A DNA stretch of 64,000 nucleotides from Marivivens aquimaris (GCF_015220045.1 NZ_JADBGB010000001.1:1-64000); one strand, 5' to 3'. Shown: positions 45,324 through 53,414, counted from the first letter of the stretch. The notes: a model not told the origin generated them from the sequence alone. Made by a program: numbers and translations.

Positions 45324-45530
45324 TCAATTGAACTTTGGTTGACCATTTTTGTTGGTCTGGTCCAAGAAGCTATTGGGAACGTCATAGCGGTTCGCGATTT
45401 CGTCGAACACCTGTTTGGGGCGGGCCTGACCTCCGAGATCGCGCATTACCTCAAGAACTGGCGCGAAATAGGTGACGAATTGTGGAACGCCATCAATTTT
45501 CTGTCGGAAAAGACTCATATCTGCCCCCAA
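45324..45530 (-). pseudogene. 5' fragment of an Mrr-type restriction gene cut by the IS
   Basis: The first ~64 residues of a protein beginning MGADMSLFRQKI, with FAPVLEVMRDLGGQARPKQV and FDEIANRYDVPNSFLDQTNK. This matches the N-terminal winged-helix (Mrr_N) of Mrr-type restriction proteins, where WARFYL normally follows within a few residues. The frame meets the IS end at 45326 and gains a stop from it. The catalytic domain is not on the other side of the IS, so it was deleted. Confidence 0.7.
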
Positions 45531-46150
45531 GCACCCACGGATGTTGTATCAATAAAACTGATGGTGGAAATCTTTGCAATCATGACGGGTTATTGGTGCA
45601 TTGTCGTCACTTAGGGGCTGTGGCTTGCAAAGCCATTTTCGTGCCGATCAATGTAGCAAGATTACCGCGAAAGCTGAGGCTCGGAAATGGCCCGACGCAG
45701 GTCTCAGGTCTACCCAGCAAATCGTTAGCTATCTGCCTATTGAGCTACGGGTCACCTCAGCTTTGCTCTTAAAGGGTGAGGTGGCCATCTAGATTCACCG
45801 AAGTCCTAGGAAAAACGGGTTTAGTCGATGGGGATGCTCCCATCGCCCGAAGCACTGGGGCAGGCAACCCTCCACCTTCTCTCCCGAAATAGCCTAGCCC
45901 GCTCGGGACGGCCGGAGCGGGAGGATGTGGCCATTTGGTGTCTCAGTCGTGACCACCCATGATTTTCGAGATAAACCCGCCGACACCGGCGTTTGCAATT
46001 GGTGCCGCCTGGAACAACCAGCCTTGGCTGAGTGCTGCGCCGCGTGCGAACAGGTTTCGATGTCATGCGCAGTATTCGATCAAGCTAGTCAGCTTCGCTG
46101 TTTCAGCGCTACAAAAAAGCGTGGCTTTCGAAGACCTATAAACCGGTTTC
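45531..46150. other. Gap with a third copy of element R1
   Basis: No supported gene. R1' (45794-45878) is the third copy of the hairpin segment found in DR1 and DR2; here it is separated from a hipA tail by other sequence. The rest is a mix of unassigned fragments. Confidence 0.5.
45794..45878. repeat. R1': third copy of the R1 hairpin element
   Basis: Aligns with 37602-37682 and 43635-43719. The stem CGATGGG..CCCATCG at 45825-45844 has a G-C pair where DR1 has a G-T wobble. On the minus strand the segment can be read as RVACP-S-A-SGDGSIPID and a stop. Confidence 0.7.
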
Positions 46151-46588
46151 TCATGGCTGACGGCGTGCCAAGGCTAAAGCGGAGATAACACCCCAGGTCA
46201 GTATCATGGCAGCCCCTGGCGATGAGGCAGTTTGCAAGACAAAGAACACGGGCATTCCGACTGTTGCGATGCCGGGAAAAACAAGCGTCCCAGCAAGTGC
46301 CGTTGCAAGTAACAAAGCTAATGCAATCCAGCCTAGATCGCGTAAGACGCCTCGTGCGCCAGATCCAGCACCAAGCAGTGGAAAAAAACACCATGATGAA
46401 ACGGCTGCGCCAATCATGGTAGCGAACAAAATATGAAATGAGGCGAAGGTCAGTAGCAGGGTTACGTCCAGTTTCCCGGTTAGCCAATCTTCCAAAACGC
46501 TTATACCAAGATAAGCCGAAGCAAAGATGGCCGCATATATTGCAGCTTCGATATTTGATCGCTTGTTTGGGGAAGACGTGGTTCGCAT
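46151..46588 (-). CDS. Small integral membrane protein, unknown function
   Basis: 145 residues with about four transmembrane helices: around 16-38 (IYAAIFASAYLGISVLEDWL region), 41-65, 82-110 and 116-140. The N-terminus is short and basic. I recognise no family. ATG 46588 is the only plausible start. It sits between R1' and a hipA tail as the sole gene of its module. Confidence 0.6.
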   Translation of the reverse strand: MRTTSSPNKRSNIEAAIYAAIFASAYLGISVLEDWLTGKLDVTLLLTFASFHILFATMIGAAVSSWCFFPLLGAGSGARGVLRDLGWIALALLLATALAGTLVFPGIATVGMPVFFVLQTASSPGAAMILTWGVISALALARRQP

Positions 46589-46948
46589 TGCTTAACAGTG
46601 GGGTAGAGCGGTGCAAATTCAACGGGTGATTAACGATGCGCGATCAATATGCAGTCAGGCTGTGTGGTGAGAGCAAATCGCTGCTAGGGTCGATTTTAGC
46701 CCCGTAGGGACGCCTCGCGCGTCCGCATGAGTGCTCGCCAGAAGCGGCCTCACGCTCTTCAGTGGCGAACTGTGTGGCTCCCTGATCCAAAGTATGCACG
46801 ACCGACTTTGCTGGACCACCCATGGAGCCCCGCGTAGCCTTGCGGGCCTGTCTCCGGCATCGCGCAAGTCATGAGAAACCATCTTGTGTGATCACGGTTG
46901 CGTGATCTAGATTTTCTCACCCATAAATTGCATCACGAGTTTTCTGCC
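46589..46948. other. Gap with a hipA tail remnant and a dyad before the RTX gene
   Basis: Contains the hipA-derived remnant 46672-46780 and, at 46890-46907, the dyad GATCAC-ggttgc-GTGATC about 40 bp before the RTX start, a possible operator. Confidence 0.5.
46672..46780 (-). pseudogene. hipA 3'-end remnant
   Basis: On the minus strand this reads ADARGVPTGLKSTLAAI and shares KSTL with the intact hipA where DR1/DR2 have KSPL. It is the third truncated hipA tail in the region; homology begins around the codons for RAAQ, as in DR1 and DR2. Confidence 0.75.
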
Positions 46949-48718
46949 ATGACTTTGCAGACAGTTATCGAAACAGTTGAGGTCGATCTGAGTGGCCGGT
47001 TATTCGGCTCGACGACGAACCGAGACCAATTCCTCGAACAATTTGCCAACGGAGATTATTTGCTCGGTGAATTGGTCGAAGGCGATCCCTATGACGCGCT
47101 GCTCCATGCGACCACGACCGGTGAGGTGGATAGTGACGCATTCATCGCGACGCTTGACCCCTTCGACACCTATCAGATCAAGATGACGGTCGAGGATTGG
47201 AGGAGCGTCAGTGGAGATCTAACGATTAGCTACACATCGTTGGAATATCCTGCGTCCAATTACTTCATTTGGGAAGGTGAGACACCTTTCAGCATTTACC
47301 AACAGACGATCAACTCTGACGAATTCACGATGTTTAGCTTGGACTATGTGCCAAGCGACATGGTTTTCTGGGTCAACGTTCAGGCAGGTGGTTGGACAGA
47401 AACACTGACCCCCACCCCCTATTCGATAGAGCTGGTGAAGGTCGAGGACGTCCAACCGTGGGAGATCGTCCTAGAGAGCGACGGTATCAACGGACACCTA
47501 TCAGTCATCTCCGACGACCAATCCTACGTAGAAGGTGACACCATCCAATTTCAGTTTGAACTTACCCTTGATGCTGCAGGTCCGATAAAGGCGACGGTTG
47601 CGGACGGCCTCGATATACGAACATTTAGCTATACTGCGGACGGGAAGCTCGTCATCACCGCTGACGTATTGGCTGGCGGAACATCTCCGAACACCGAGTT
47701 GGTCAAGGTCGATATTGAAGGCACAGCCGAGTCTGGGTCTGTCGATCTGGCAGGGTTCAATTGGGGCTGGGGCGGATCGGATGTTCGTGTCAATGACCTT
47801 AGCCAGCCTGTATTGATTGCTAACGAGCGCATCGACCTAGGTGGAGCTGGCGGCGGCGACACTGCGGATGGAATGGTGCGCGGATCATCGAGTGGCGAAG
47901 TGCTTATCGGCACCGATAGCTCGGAGCGTCTCAATGCCTTGACTGGCGATGATTTCGTCCTCGGCGGTGGCGGTGACGACAAGATCAGAGGTCAGGCCGG
48001 GCACGACTGGCTGTCAGGCGGGGAGGGTCTTGACGTTATTGCCGGAGGAGGCGGCAACGATACGCTCAATGGAGGTGCCGGCAGAGATTTCCTGAAAGGC
48101 AACAAGGGCGACGATTGGCTTTATGGCGACGATTGGCTGAGCCCCGACGCAAGTGGGGATAAACTCAAAGGTGGGTCCGGAGCTGATCAGCTCTACGGAT
48201 ACGGCGGAAACGACCAACTTTACGGAAACGGTGGAGCTGATGAGCTCCACGGAGGCGACGGCAAAGACTTGCTGTCCGGTGGAGGTGGGAACGATTATCT
48301 GGCGGCCAGCCTCGGTAACGATATCCTCAAAGGTGGAGGAGGCGACGATACTCTTCGAGGAGAAGCTGGTAAGGACAAGCTTTTCGGTGATGCTGGTGAT
48401 GATACCCTCTCTGGGGGCGCCGGTCGTGACAAGCTGATCGGTGGTAAAGGGGCCGATACTTTTGAGCTGTATAGCGGGGCAGATGACAACACCATCTTGG
48501 ACTTCATCAGCGGCGAGGATCGCATCGTGTTGGCGGATACGCTATGGGAAGGGGACCTGACTGTCGAAGAGCTGATCGACCAGTATGCGACCGTCCAAAA
48601 CAAATCGGTGGTCTTCGACTTCGGAGATGTCACGCTGGAGGTGAAGGGAGTGAAAAACCCCGACCTGCTCATTGACGACATCGCGATAAAAGAAATCTAC
48701 TTCGACGATATGATCTGA
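46949..48718 (+). CDS. RTX calcium-binding repeat protein
   Basis: 589 residues. The first ~300 are beta-rich with no recognised catalytic motif. From about 325 to 530 run many GGxGxDxLxGGxGxDx RTX nonapeptides (GGGGDDKIRGQAGHDWLSGG, GGAGRDFLKGNKGDDWLYG), which form calcium beta-rolls and normally follow type I export. The end FISGEDRIVLADTLWEGDL is the usual RTX C-terminal segment. No signal peptide and no exporter nearby. ATG 46949 gives MTLQTVIETVEVDL; a TTG at 46898 is possible. It is the only gene of its module. Confidence 0.85.
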   Translation: MTLQTVIETVEVDLSGRLFGSTTNRDQFLEQFANGDYLLGELVEGDPYDALLHATTTGEVDSDAFIATLDPFDTYQIKMTVEDWRSVSGDLTISYTSLEYPASNYFIWEGETPFSIYQQTINSDEFTMFSLDYVPSDMVFWVNVQAGGWTETLTPTPYSIELVKVEDVQPWEIVLESDGINGHLSVISDDQSYVEGDTIQFQFELTLDAAGPIKATVADGLDIRTFSYTADGKLVITADVLAGGTSPNTELVKVDIEGTAESGSVDLAGFNWGWGGSDVRVNDLSQPVLIANERIDLGGAGGGDTADGMVRGSSSGEVLIGTDSSERLNALTGDDFVLGGGGDDKIRGQAGHDWLSGGEGLDVIAGGGGNDTLNGGAGRDFLKGNKGDDWLYGDDWLSPDASGDKLKGGSGADQLYGYGGNDQLYGNGGADELHGGDGKDLLSGGGGNDYLAASLGNDILKGGGGDDTLRGEAGKDKLFGDAGDDTLSGGAGRDKLIGGKGADTFELYSGADDNTILDFISGEDRIVLADTLWEGDLTVEELIDQYATVQNKSVVFDFGDVTLEVKGVKNPDLLIDDIAIKEIYFDDMI

Positions 48719-48731
48719 GTTTGACCTCGGC

Positions 48732-48769
48732 CACTTAGCTATCCGGCTGTTGAGCTGGATAGCTAAGTG
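48732..48769. terminator. Long hairpin after the RTX gene
   Basis: CACTTAGCTATCC and GGATAGCTAAGTG form a perfect 13-bp stem around a 12-nt loop, 14 bp after the RTX stop. It probably ends transcription, though no T-run follows. Confidence 0.6.
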
Positions 48770-48882
48770 AAGGCAACTTGGTGGCGGATCGGTCATTTGC
48801 GCCGCTCATCGCTCATGCCGTAAGTTGGCATGTTGTGATTTGGAGTAGCGTGATGAGGTGTCCGTAGAGTGCCTCGCCTCCG

Positions 48883-50130
48883 TCAACGAAGTGTGACTCT
48901 TTCACGCTCTGCAAGCATCGCTTCCAGGGTCGATTTTAGCCCCGTAGGGACGCCTCGCGCGTATGCATGAGTGCTCCAGTCAGAAACGGCCTCACGCACT
49001 CCAGTGACGAGTTGTGCGGCTCTGGCGGGCTTGATACCTGCGACCTTTGCTACGCGGTCGAAATGCGCTTTGGTCGGGTTCCGTCCTTCACCGGCCACGA
49101 GGAGCGTGTGTTCGCCGCCGGGGCCGTTGCTGAAGCTCACGTCGTAGGCTGGTGCAAGCCGCCAATTGCCATCGGCATTCATGAGGAAGGCATGGTTCTT
49201 GAGGTGATCATCCCTGTTGTTGGTAAGCACGTTGAAGACCATGCGGCGGAACATCTCTTCGGTCTGCCTGTGATCACGGGTGAGGACCTTCACGACTTTT
49301 ATGAGGTCGGTGTAGTCGAGGACGGCAGACCGGAAGTCGACATCCAGCAGGGCGGCCACTGTCTGCATATGAAGGCGGTCGCCGCCGCTGCGGTCGAACC
49401 GCTCGGTCACGAAGTAGGGCTCGCCTGACGAGGACTGAAGCACCGTCACCGGCATCATGTCGATGCCTGCCGCGCGTGCCATGTCGGCGTAGGCTGCCTC
49501 TGCCTCAATCGAGCCGACTTCATCGTTGGCAGCACGTCGCTTCACCAGAACATGCGTCCAGCCGTTCTCAAGGGGCAGGCGGTGGTCTCGTAGTCTCTTC
49601 CCGTCATTCGAGAGCTGAGCCACAAATTTCGGCCGCGCTCCATGCGAGCCACCCGCCATCGTCCGCATCTTCTCCAGATCCTCAGCAGCTGTGTCGCTGC
49701 CAAGCTCGGGGGCGAGGTTCTCGAACCAGTCGAGGTCGATCTCGTTCTCGACGTCTGCAACCTCCTCCGGCCGATAGACAAAAGCACCCATCCCGTGCTG
49801 GCCGACCATCGACAGGCGATCGAGGTCAGTGATGGAGCTGCGAGACTTGCCGCGCGCCGCAAGCTCACGGTCCACCAGCAAGCGTCCCCAGCCGTCAGGG
49901 AGGCTGTCACCGAACAGACCGGGCAAGTCACCGAAGGCGCGGTTTCTGGACCGGAGGAGCGATGCGTGATCCTTCACGAGAAGCGGGCTCAGGGGCAGGG
50001 GAGAGGCGGCGAACGTGGCGTCCCACTCAGCCGCAGCTTCGCGCCGCGCTGTGTCCCATCCCAACTGGGCGACCTTGACGTCTACGCCCTGCGCCGAGAA
50101 CCGTAGATCCGCTGCGAGACGACTGATCAT
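48883..50130 (-). CDS. hipA: HipA-family serine/threonine kinase toxin
   Basis: 415 residues of the HipA kinase fold: GLFGDSLPDGWGRLLVDREL (couple-HipA N-terminal), glycine loop AGGSHGARPK, catalytic NNRDDHLKNHAFL (Asp307) and metal-binding LAPAYDVS (Asp330). HipA of E. coli phosphorylates glutamyl-tRNA synthetase and stops growth until HipB neutralises it; the target here is not shown. It overlaps hipB by 4 bp. Its C-terminus IKPARAAQLVTGVREAVSDW is the sequence whose 3' tail appears three more times to the left. Confidence 0.92.
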   Translation of the reverse strand: MISRLAADLRFSAQGVDVKVAQLGWDTARREAAAEWDATFAASPLPLSPLLVKDHASLLRSRNRAFGDLPGLFGDSLPDGWGRLLVDRELAARGKSRSSITDLDRLSMVGQHGMGAFVYRPEEVADVENEIDLDWFENLAPELGSDTAAEDLEKMRTMAGGSHGARPKFVAQLSNDGKRLRDHRLPLENGWTHVLVKRRAANDEVGSIEAEAAYADMARAAGIDMMPVTVLQSSSGEPYFVTERFDRSGGDRLHMQTVAALLDVDFRSAVLDYTDLIKVVKVLTRDHRQTEEMFRRMVFNVLTNNRDDHLKNHAFLMNADGNWRLAPAYDVSFSNGPGGEHTLLVAGEGRNPTKAHFDRVAKVAGIKPARAAQLVTGVREAVSDWSTHAYARGVPTGLKSTLEAMLAERERVTLR

Positions 50131-50432
50131 GGTTTGCGTCCTGACGCGCGCTGACGTGCGACCCGCTGCTTTGACAGCTCATCCAAGCGTCGTGCGTCCG
50201 GCAGGGGGAAGAGGTGTGTGAACTCGTCCAAAGCGCCCAGCGCCTCCGCAAGAGCCACTAGAGATGCCAAAGAAACCTCACCGGTGGACTCGAAACGTTT
50301 CAGGCTGCCAAGGGCTACACCCGAGCGTTCAGAGAGGTCCTTCTGCGTCCAGTTGTGGGCAAGCCGCAGCGATCGCATGTTGATGCGAATGATGTCCTGA
50401 ACGTCTTGTGCCGTCGAGAGAATGGGTAGCAT
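50127..50432 (-). CDS. hipB: HipB-family antitoxin, XRE regulator
   Basis: 101 residues with an XRE HTH: IRINMRSLRLAHNWTQKDLS, RSGVALGSLKRFESTGEVSL. The basic tail RRLDELSKQRVARQRASGRK is typical of a DNA-binding antitoxin partner. It starts at ATG 50432, overlaps hipA by 4 bp and should repress the hipBA promoter and inhibit HipA. Upstream (50434-50490) the sequence is AT-rich with repeated CATATnATG. Confidence 0.88.
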   Translation of the reverse strand: MLPILSTAQDVQDIIRINMRSLRLAHNWTQKDLSERSGVALGSLKRFESTGEVSLASLVALAEALGALDEFTHLFPLPDARRLDELSKQRVARQRASGRKP

Positions 50433-51293
50433 ATGTTTTGGCTCATATATGATCCCTTACACCCATATCATGCATTCAGGGGATAATATACGATTCATTC
50501 TGGCGGCGCGGTATGTTGACACGAGGTTTACACTCAGGCCCGATGTGTCAACATTTTCGCCAAAAGTGTAAACATAGAGCGGCAATGTGTAACATTTTCT
50601 GACTAAAACTGTAAACTAATGGCCCTCTTAAGTTGACACTCAGAGGTCAGTGTTAACATTGTTGCCCTTATTTTGCTGGGCGTAGTGACGCTATGTTGAC
50701 GAACTGTTACGCGAAAGAGCGGCTTTCAGGAGTTGCCGAGCGACGAGAGGGTCGAGTTGGCTGATCGAATTTTCCGATAGGCAATCGAACGCATGTAGCC
50801 CGCTTGGTGGCATCCTTGGTGGGTATTTCGACTGTTATAGGCTCTATACGCTTCAGTGGAGCCTCGTCAGGACATGCACGCCATAGCCGATGCATGGGTC
50901 GCTGAGCACTCACGACGGCCTCGTTACGCCAGGCTAGAAGCTATGGCAGGTATGTAAAACGGCCTTCACGCAGCAAGAATCAATCAACTAGGCGTAGGGT
51001 GCAGGGACGACCTTGATGTGTGATATAGTCCGGAATTCGCGGCGACCTTGCACCTTGATGCGTCACAAGCAATGCGACGGATCCGGCTAACAGATCTAAC
51101 TGACAGTGGTGACTCAATGCCCACTCCGGTTCCTGTGAATATTCGAACGGTGACGGTCAGCGCCCGCTAAGAAAACAGTCAAGGTGAGTGCGGCTGATCT
51201 GACATTAGTTAATTGGCTCACAAAAAAGAGTATCCTATTGACGTAGTGTCGGTGTTTGCGTAACTGTAACCTCATTCAAAGATGAGGTTTGCC
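50433..51293. other. 861-bp gap upstream of hipBA and the phage-like gene
   Basis: No supported gene. The AT-rich left part holds hipBA start signals and a cluster of at least nine related short motifs (50513-50701). The rest is unassigned; at 51260-51271 lies GTAACTGTAACC, also found before the AlpA-like gene. Confidence 0.6.
50513..50701. repeat. Cluster of nine GTGTnAACAT-type motifs
   Basis: In 190 bp: ATGTTGACAC 50513, GTTTACACT 50526, GTGTCAACAT 50545, GTGTAAACAT 50566, GTGTAACAT 50587, CTGTAAACT 50609, AGTTGACACT 50631, GTGTTAACAT 50650 and ATGTTGACG 50693, in both orientations. The first and third are exact inverted copies. They resemble iterons or multimer operator sites. Confidence 0.7.
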
Positions 51294-51812
51294 ATGGCGC
51301 TGTCAAATGCCGAGAAAGTCCGTCAATACCGCGAGCGGCAGAAGCAGAAGAAGTCAGAAGAGTTAAGCAAGCCGGAAGTTCAAGCGGAGATCTTCCAGCG
51401 GCCGTTCTTTGAGGTCATGCATGAAATCGGTTATGGCAACAGTGACTTCGGCATCGCGCTGGAACTCGCAGGTTTTTACTGCCCATTGTTCGACGACGAT
51501 GAAGGGCCCGAGAAATACACTGTCGATGAGGGTGCAAAAGACGGGTTCTTTCCTGAGGGGGGAAGGTCTCTCGGGCGTGCTGAAGTGATGATCGCGAGCT
51601 TCCTCAAGGCGGCCGAGTTTCTGGCTGCGGTGGTCAACGAACACAAGCTGGAAGAGATCGACAAGCGCATCGCCGAGGTGCAAGCATCGGACCTGTCGGA
51701 CCCCGATGTCGCGAAGGATGCCTTCGAGCGGGTGGCAATGCTGACCCGCATGAAAGAGACGCTTGGCAAGGACACGCGAGTTGTTCTCAAGCAATGGCGG
51801 ACCGATCAGTAA
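51294..51812 (+). CDS. Phage-like hypothetical protein
   Basis: 172 residues starting MALSNAEKVRQYRERQKQKK, an opening typical of small phage/island proteins that begin with a basic helix. The rest is acidic and helical (LEEIDKRIAEVQASDLSDPD, DAFERVAMLTRMKETLG) without a recognised domain. ATG 51294 follows GAGG; ATG 51282 is also possible. It faces the integrase and is preceded by the 12-mer shared with the other end of the island. Confidence 0.65.
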   Translation: MALSNAEKVRQYRERQKQKKSEELSKPEVQAEIFQRPFFEVMHEIGYGNSDFGIALELAGFYCPLFDDDEGPEKYTVDEGAKDGFFPEGGRSLGRAEVMIASFLKAAEFLAAVVNEHKLEEIDKRIAEVQASDLSDPDVAKDAFERVAMLTRMKETLGKDTRVVLKQWRTDQ

Positions 51813-51820
51813 GCCTTTGG

Positions 51821-53191
51821 CTACTCTGCGGCTATCTGGCCGTTCTCAATGAGCTGAAGCGCTGCGGCAAGGGTGTCGAGTGCTTCAGCTTGAGGATTGC
51901 GCTGATCTCGCATGATCTTGGTCAGCTGAATGTAGTGGCTCACCGAGCCACCCAGGTTCTGACTTCGAAAAGGGTCTTTGTGGCCTAGGATTTGTTCGAC
52001 AGTCGAGGGCGGAACCTCGAACTCATACATCAACGTCGAAGCTGTCCGGCGGAGGTCGTGACGATGCCAGCCCGAGGTTCCAGTCGCTTCGCAAAGGTTG
52101 GCCTGAAAACGGGTCCAGTTGCCTAGCGGTCCGTTGCCCGTCGTATTCGGGAAAACGTAGCCGTCAGGCTCGTTTGTCTTCCAGCCTGGTAGTGATCGCA
52201 GTATGGCGATCGCCGCGTCGGAGAGGGGCAGGTCCTGCGAGCGCGGACCGCCCTTGGTCGATTTGATCAACGGTTTTCTCCAGACACCATTTCTCCGATC
52301 GAAATCCCGCCACTTCATCGTAGCCATCTCTTCGAGGCGGGCAGCGGTGTAGAGTAGGAACCGGCAGGCGATTGGCCTGTAGTCGGTGGCTGGTTCGGCT
52401 TTGAGCCGTCCGATCTGGGGCGACGGATATGTGAGGAGCGGTAGAATGGCCTCTAGCTCGTCCATCGAGAGGATCCTCTCGCGCTTTCCTCGAATACTGT
52501 CGTCGCTAACAGCAGGGTCATGAAGCACTGCTAAGTCGGCTACTTCAAGGTGGCCTCGTCGTGACGCGCCGACCTTGGAGAATGATCCGCGTCCAGCCGC
52601 CCAGTCCAGCACCGGCTTGAGGTAGAGGCGCGCTTTGGAGGCTTGTCCGTTGGCAGTGGTTTTGCCGTTGAGCGGCTTCTTCGGAACGTAGCTGTTCGTC
52701 GCCAGTGCAAATTCGTCGACAGTGATGGACGTCGGCTCGCGGTCTAGTAGGTCAGCATAGACATTTTCGATGACGTTTTGCGCCGTCGAACGGCCTGTCT
52801 TCTTACTGCGAGGTTGCCAGATGCCCTTGGTAGCGCCCGCCGACCGACCATATTCCATCATGAGGCTTCGCAGGGTGACGTCACTCCCAGAGCCCACCAT
52901 AGGCTGGCGCAGAGCGCGCTTCTCTGCGATGGGGTCTCGACCCGCTCTGATAGCGCCTCTGGCTTCGTTGGCGGCTTCTCGCGCCTGTCTGAGGCTCATC
53001 TCCGGGTAGCGACCAAGCGTGACGCTCTTGACCGCGTTTGAGGGCGTGCGACCGACCCACAGGAAGGATTTGGTGCCGGCTGGGCTAATGCGGATGCGAA
53101 GACCGGAGCAGGTCTCGTCAGAAATCTCGCGTGACTTCGCTTCAGGCTTGAGCTTCTGGATCCGAGCGTCTGTCAGTTTTTCCTTAGCCAT
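51821..53191 (-). CDS. P4-type tyrosine integrase
   Basis: 456 residues. The N-terminal arm-binding domain is DUF4102-like (KLTDARIQKLKPEAKSREIS, LGRYPEMSLRQAREAANEAR). The catalytic domain has Arg285 (YTAARLEEM), His378 and Arg381 (HRHDLRRTAST), His404 (ILGHKDP) and Tyr420 (SHYIQ). Integrases of this type use tRNA 3' ends, which matches the 57-bp tRNA-Phe repeats. It reads inwards from attR with its start 167 bp from the repeat and TGCTAC sites directly upstream. It looks intact. Confidence 0.95.
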   Translation of the reverse strand: MAKEKLTDARIQKLKPEAKSREISDETCSGLRIRISPAGTKSFLWVGRTPSNAVKSVTLGRYPEMSLRQAREAANEARGAIRAGRDPIAEKRALRQPMVGSGSDVTLRSLMMEYGRSAGATKGIWQPRSKKTGRSTAQNVIENVYADLLDREPTSITVDEFALATNSYVPKKPLNGKTTANGQASKARLYLKPVLDWAAGRGSFSKVGASRRGHLEVADLAVLHDPAVSDDSIRGKRERILSMDELEAILPLLTYPSPQIGRLKAEPATDYRPIACRFLLYTAARLEEMATMKWRDFDRRNGVWRKPLIKSTKGGPRSQDLPLSDAAIAILRSLPGWKTNEPDGYVFPNTTGNGPLGNWTRFQANLCEATGTSGWHRHDLRRTASTLMYEFEVPPSTVEQILGHKDPFRSQNLGGSVSHYIQLTKIMRDQRNPQAEALDTLAAALQLIENGQIAAE

Positions 53192-53197
53192 ACCGGA

Positions 53198-53240
53198 TGC
53201 TACTTCCTATGCTACATATATGCTACAAAATCGATGCTAT
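53198..53240. promoter_or_regulatory. Candidate integrase arm-type sites at attR / int promoter
   Basis: TGCTAC at 53198, 53210 and 53221 and TGCTAT at 53235, in direct orientation with 11-14 bp steps, just upstream of the integrase start and about 120 bp from attR. The hexamer matches the attL cluster. Confidence 0.6.
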
Positions 53241-53357
53241 TTCCTGCAATCTAGTGCAAGCGCATAATTCTTGCTGCAAGTGGCTGGTTCTTGCAGGACG
53301 TTGATAATATTATATTTTATCGATAAATTCTGTGTGTTTTCAGTGGACTGAAAATCA

Positions 53358-53414
53358 TAGAGCAGTGGATTGAAAATCCTCGTGTCGGTGGTTCGATTCC
53401 GCCCCCGGGCACCA
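53358..53414 (+). repeat. attR: right copy of the 57-bp tRNA-Phe repeat
   Basis: Identical to 31396-31452. It lacks the tRNA 5' part (acceptor and first D-arm bases), so it is a tRNA fragment and not a second gene. Confidence 0.95.

Larger units (their letters stand above)
44028..45326 (+). mobile_element. IS3-family insertion sequence (IS407-like), about 1.3 kb
   Basis: Ends are TGACCTGCCCC (44028) and its complement GGGGCAGGTCA (to 45326), with a two-frame transposase between. The outer bases are TG...CA as in the family. The flanking 3-4 bp (TATC left, ATTG right) do not match, so no target duplication is visible. The right end cuts an Mrr-type gene. Confidence 0.88.
31396..53414. mobile_element. 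Integrated genomic island of about 22 kb at tRNA-Phe
   Basis: Two identical 57-bp repeats of the tRNA-Phe 3' part bound the region. A P4-type tyrosine integrase lies inside the right end and an AlpA-type regulator near the left. Inside are a serine recombinase, CRISPR-Cas9, hipBA, IS3, an Mrr fragment and other accessory genes; outside both ends are core genes. No conjugation, replication or capsid genes are seen, so it is an integrative element that probably needs help to move, or a remnant. Confidence 0.9.

Noticed and set aside
45690..45765. tRNA-like string on the minus strand (CGTAGCTCAATAGGCAGA)
   Set aside because: Only a D-arm-like part; no T-arm and no consistent anticodon or acceptor stem. 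At most a tRNA relic.
45482..45792. Overlapping plus-strand frames of 60-96 codons
   Set aside because: Low-complexity composition, no ribosome site, partly antisense to the Mrr fragment; no support.
53358..53414. A second tRNA-Phe gene
   Set aside because: The 5' third of the tRNA is missing, so it cannot fold as a tRNA; it is the attR copy.
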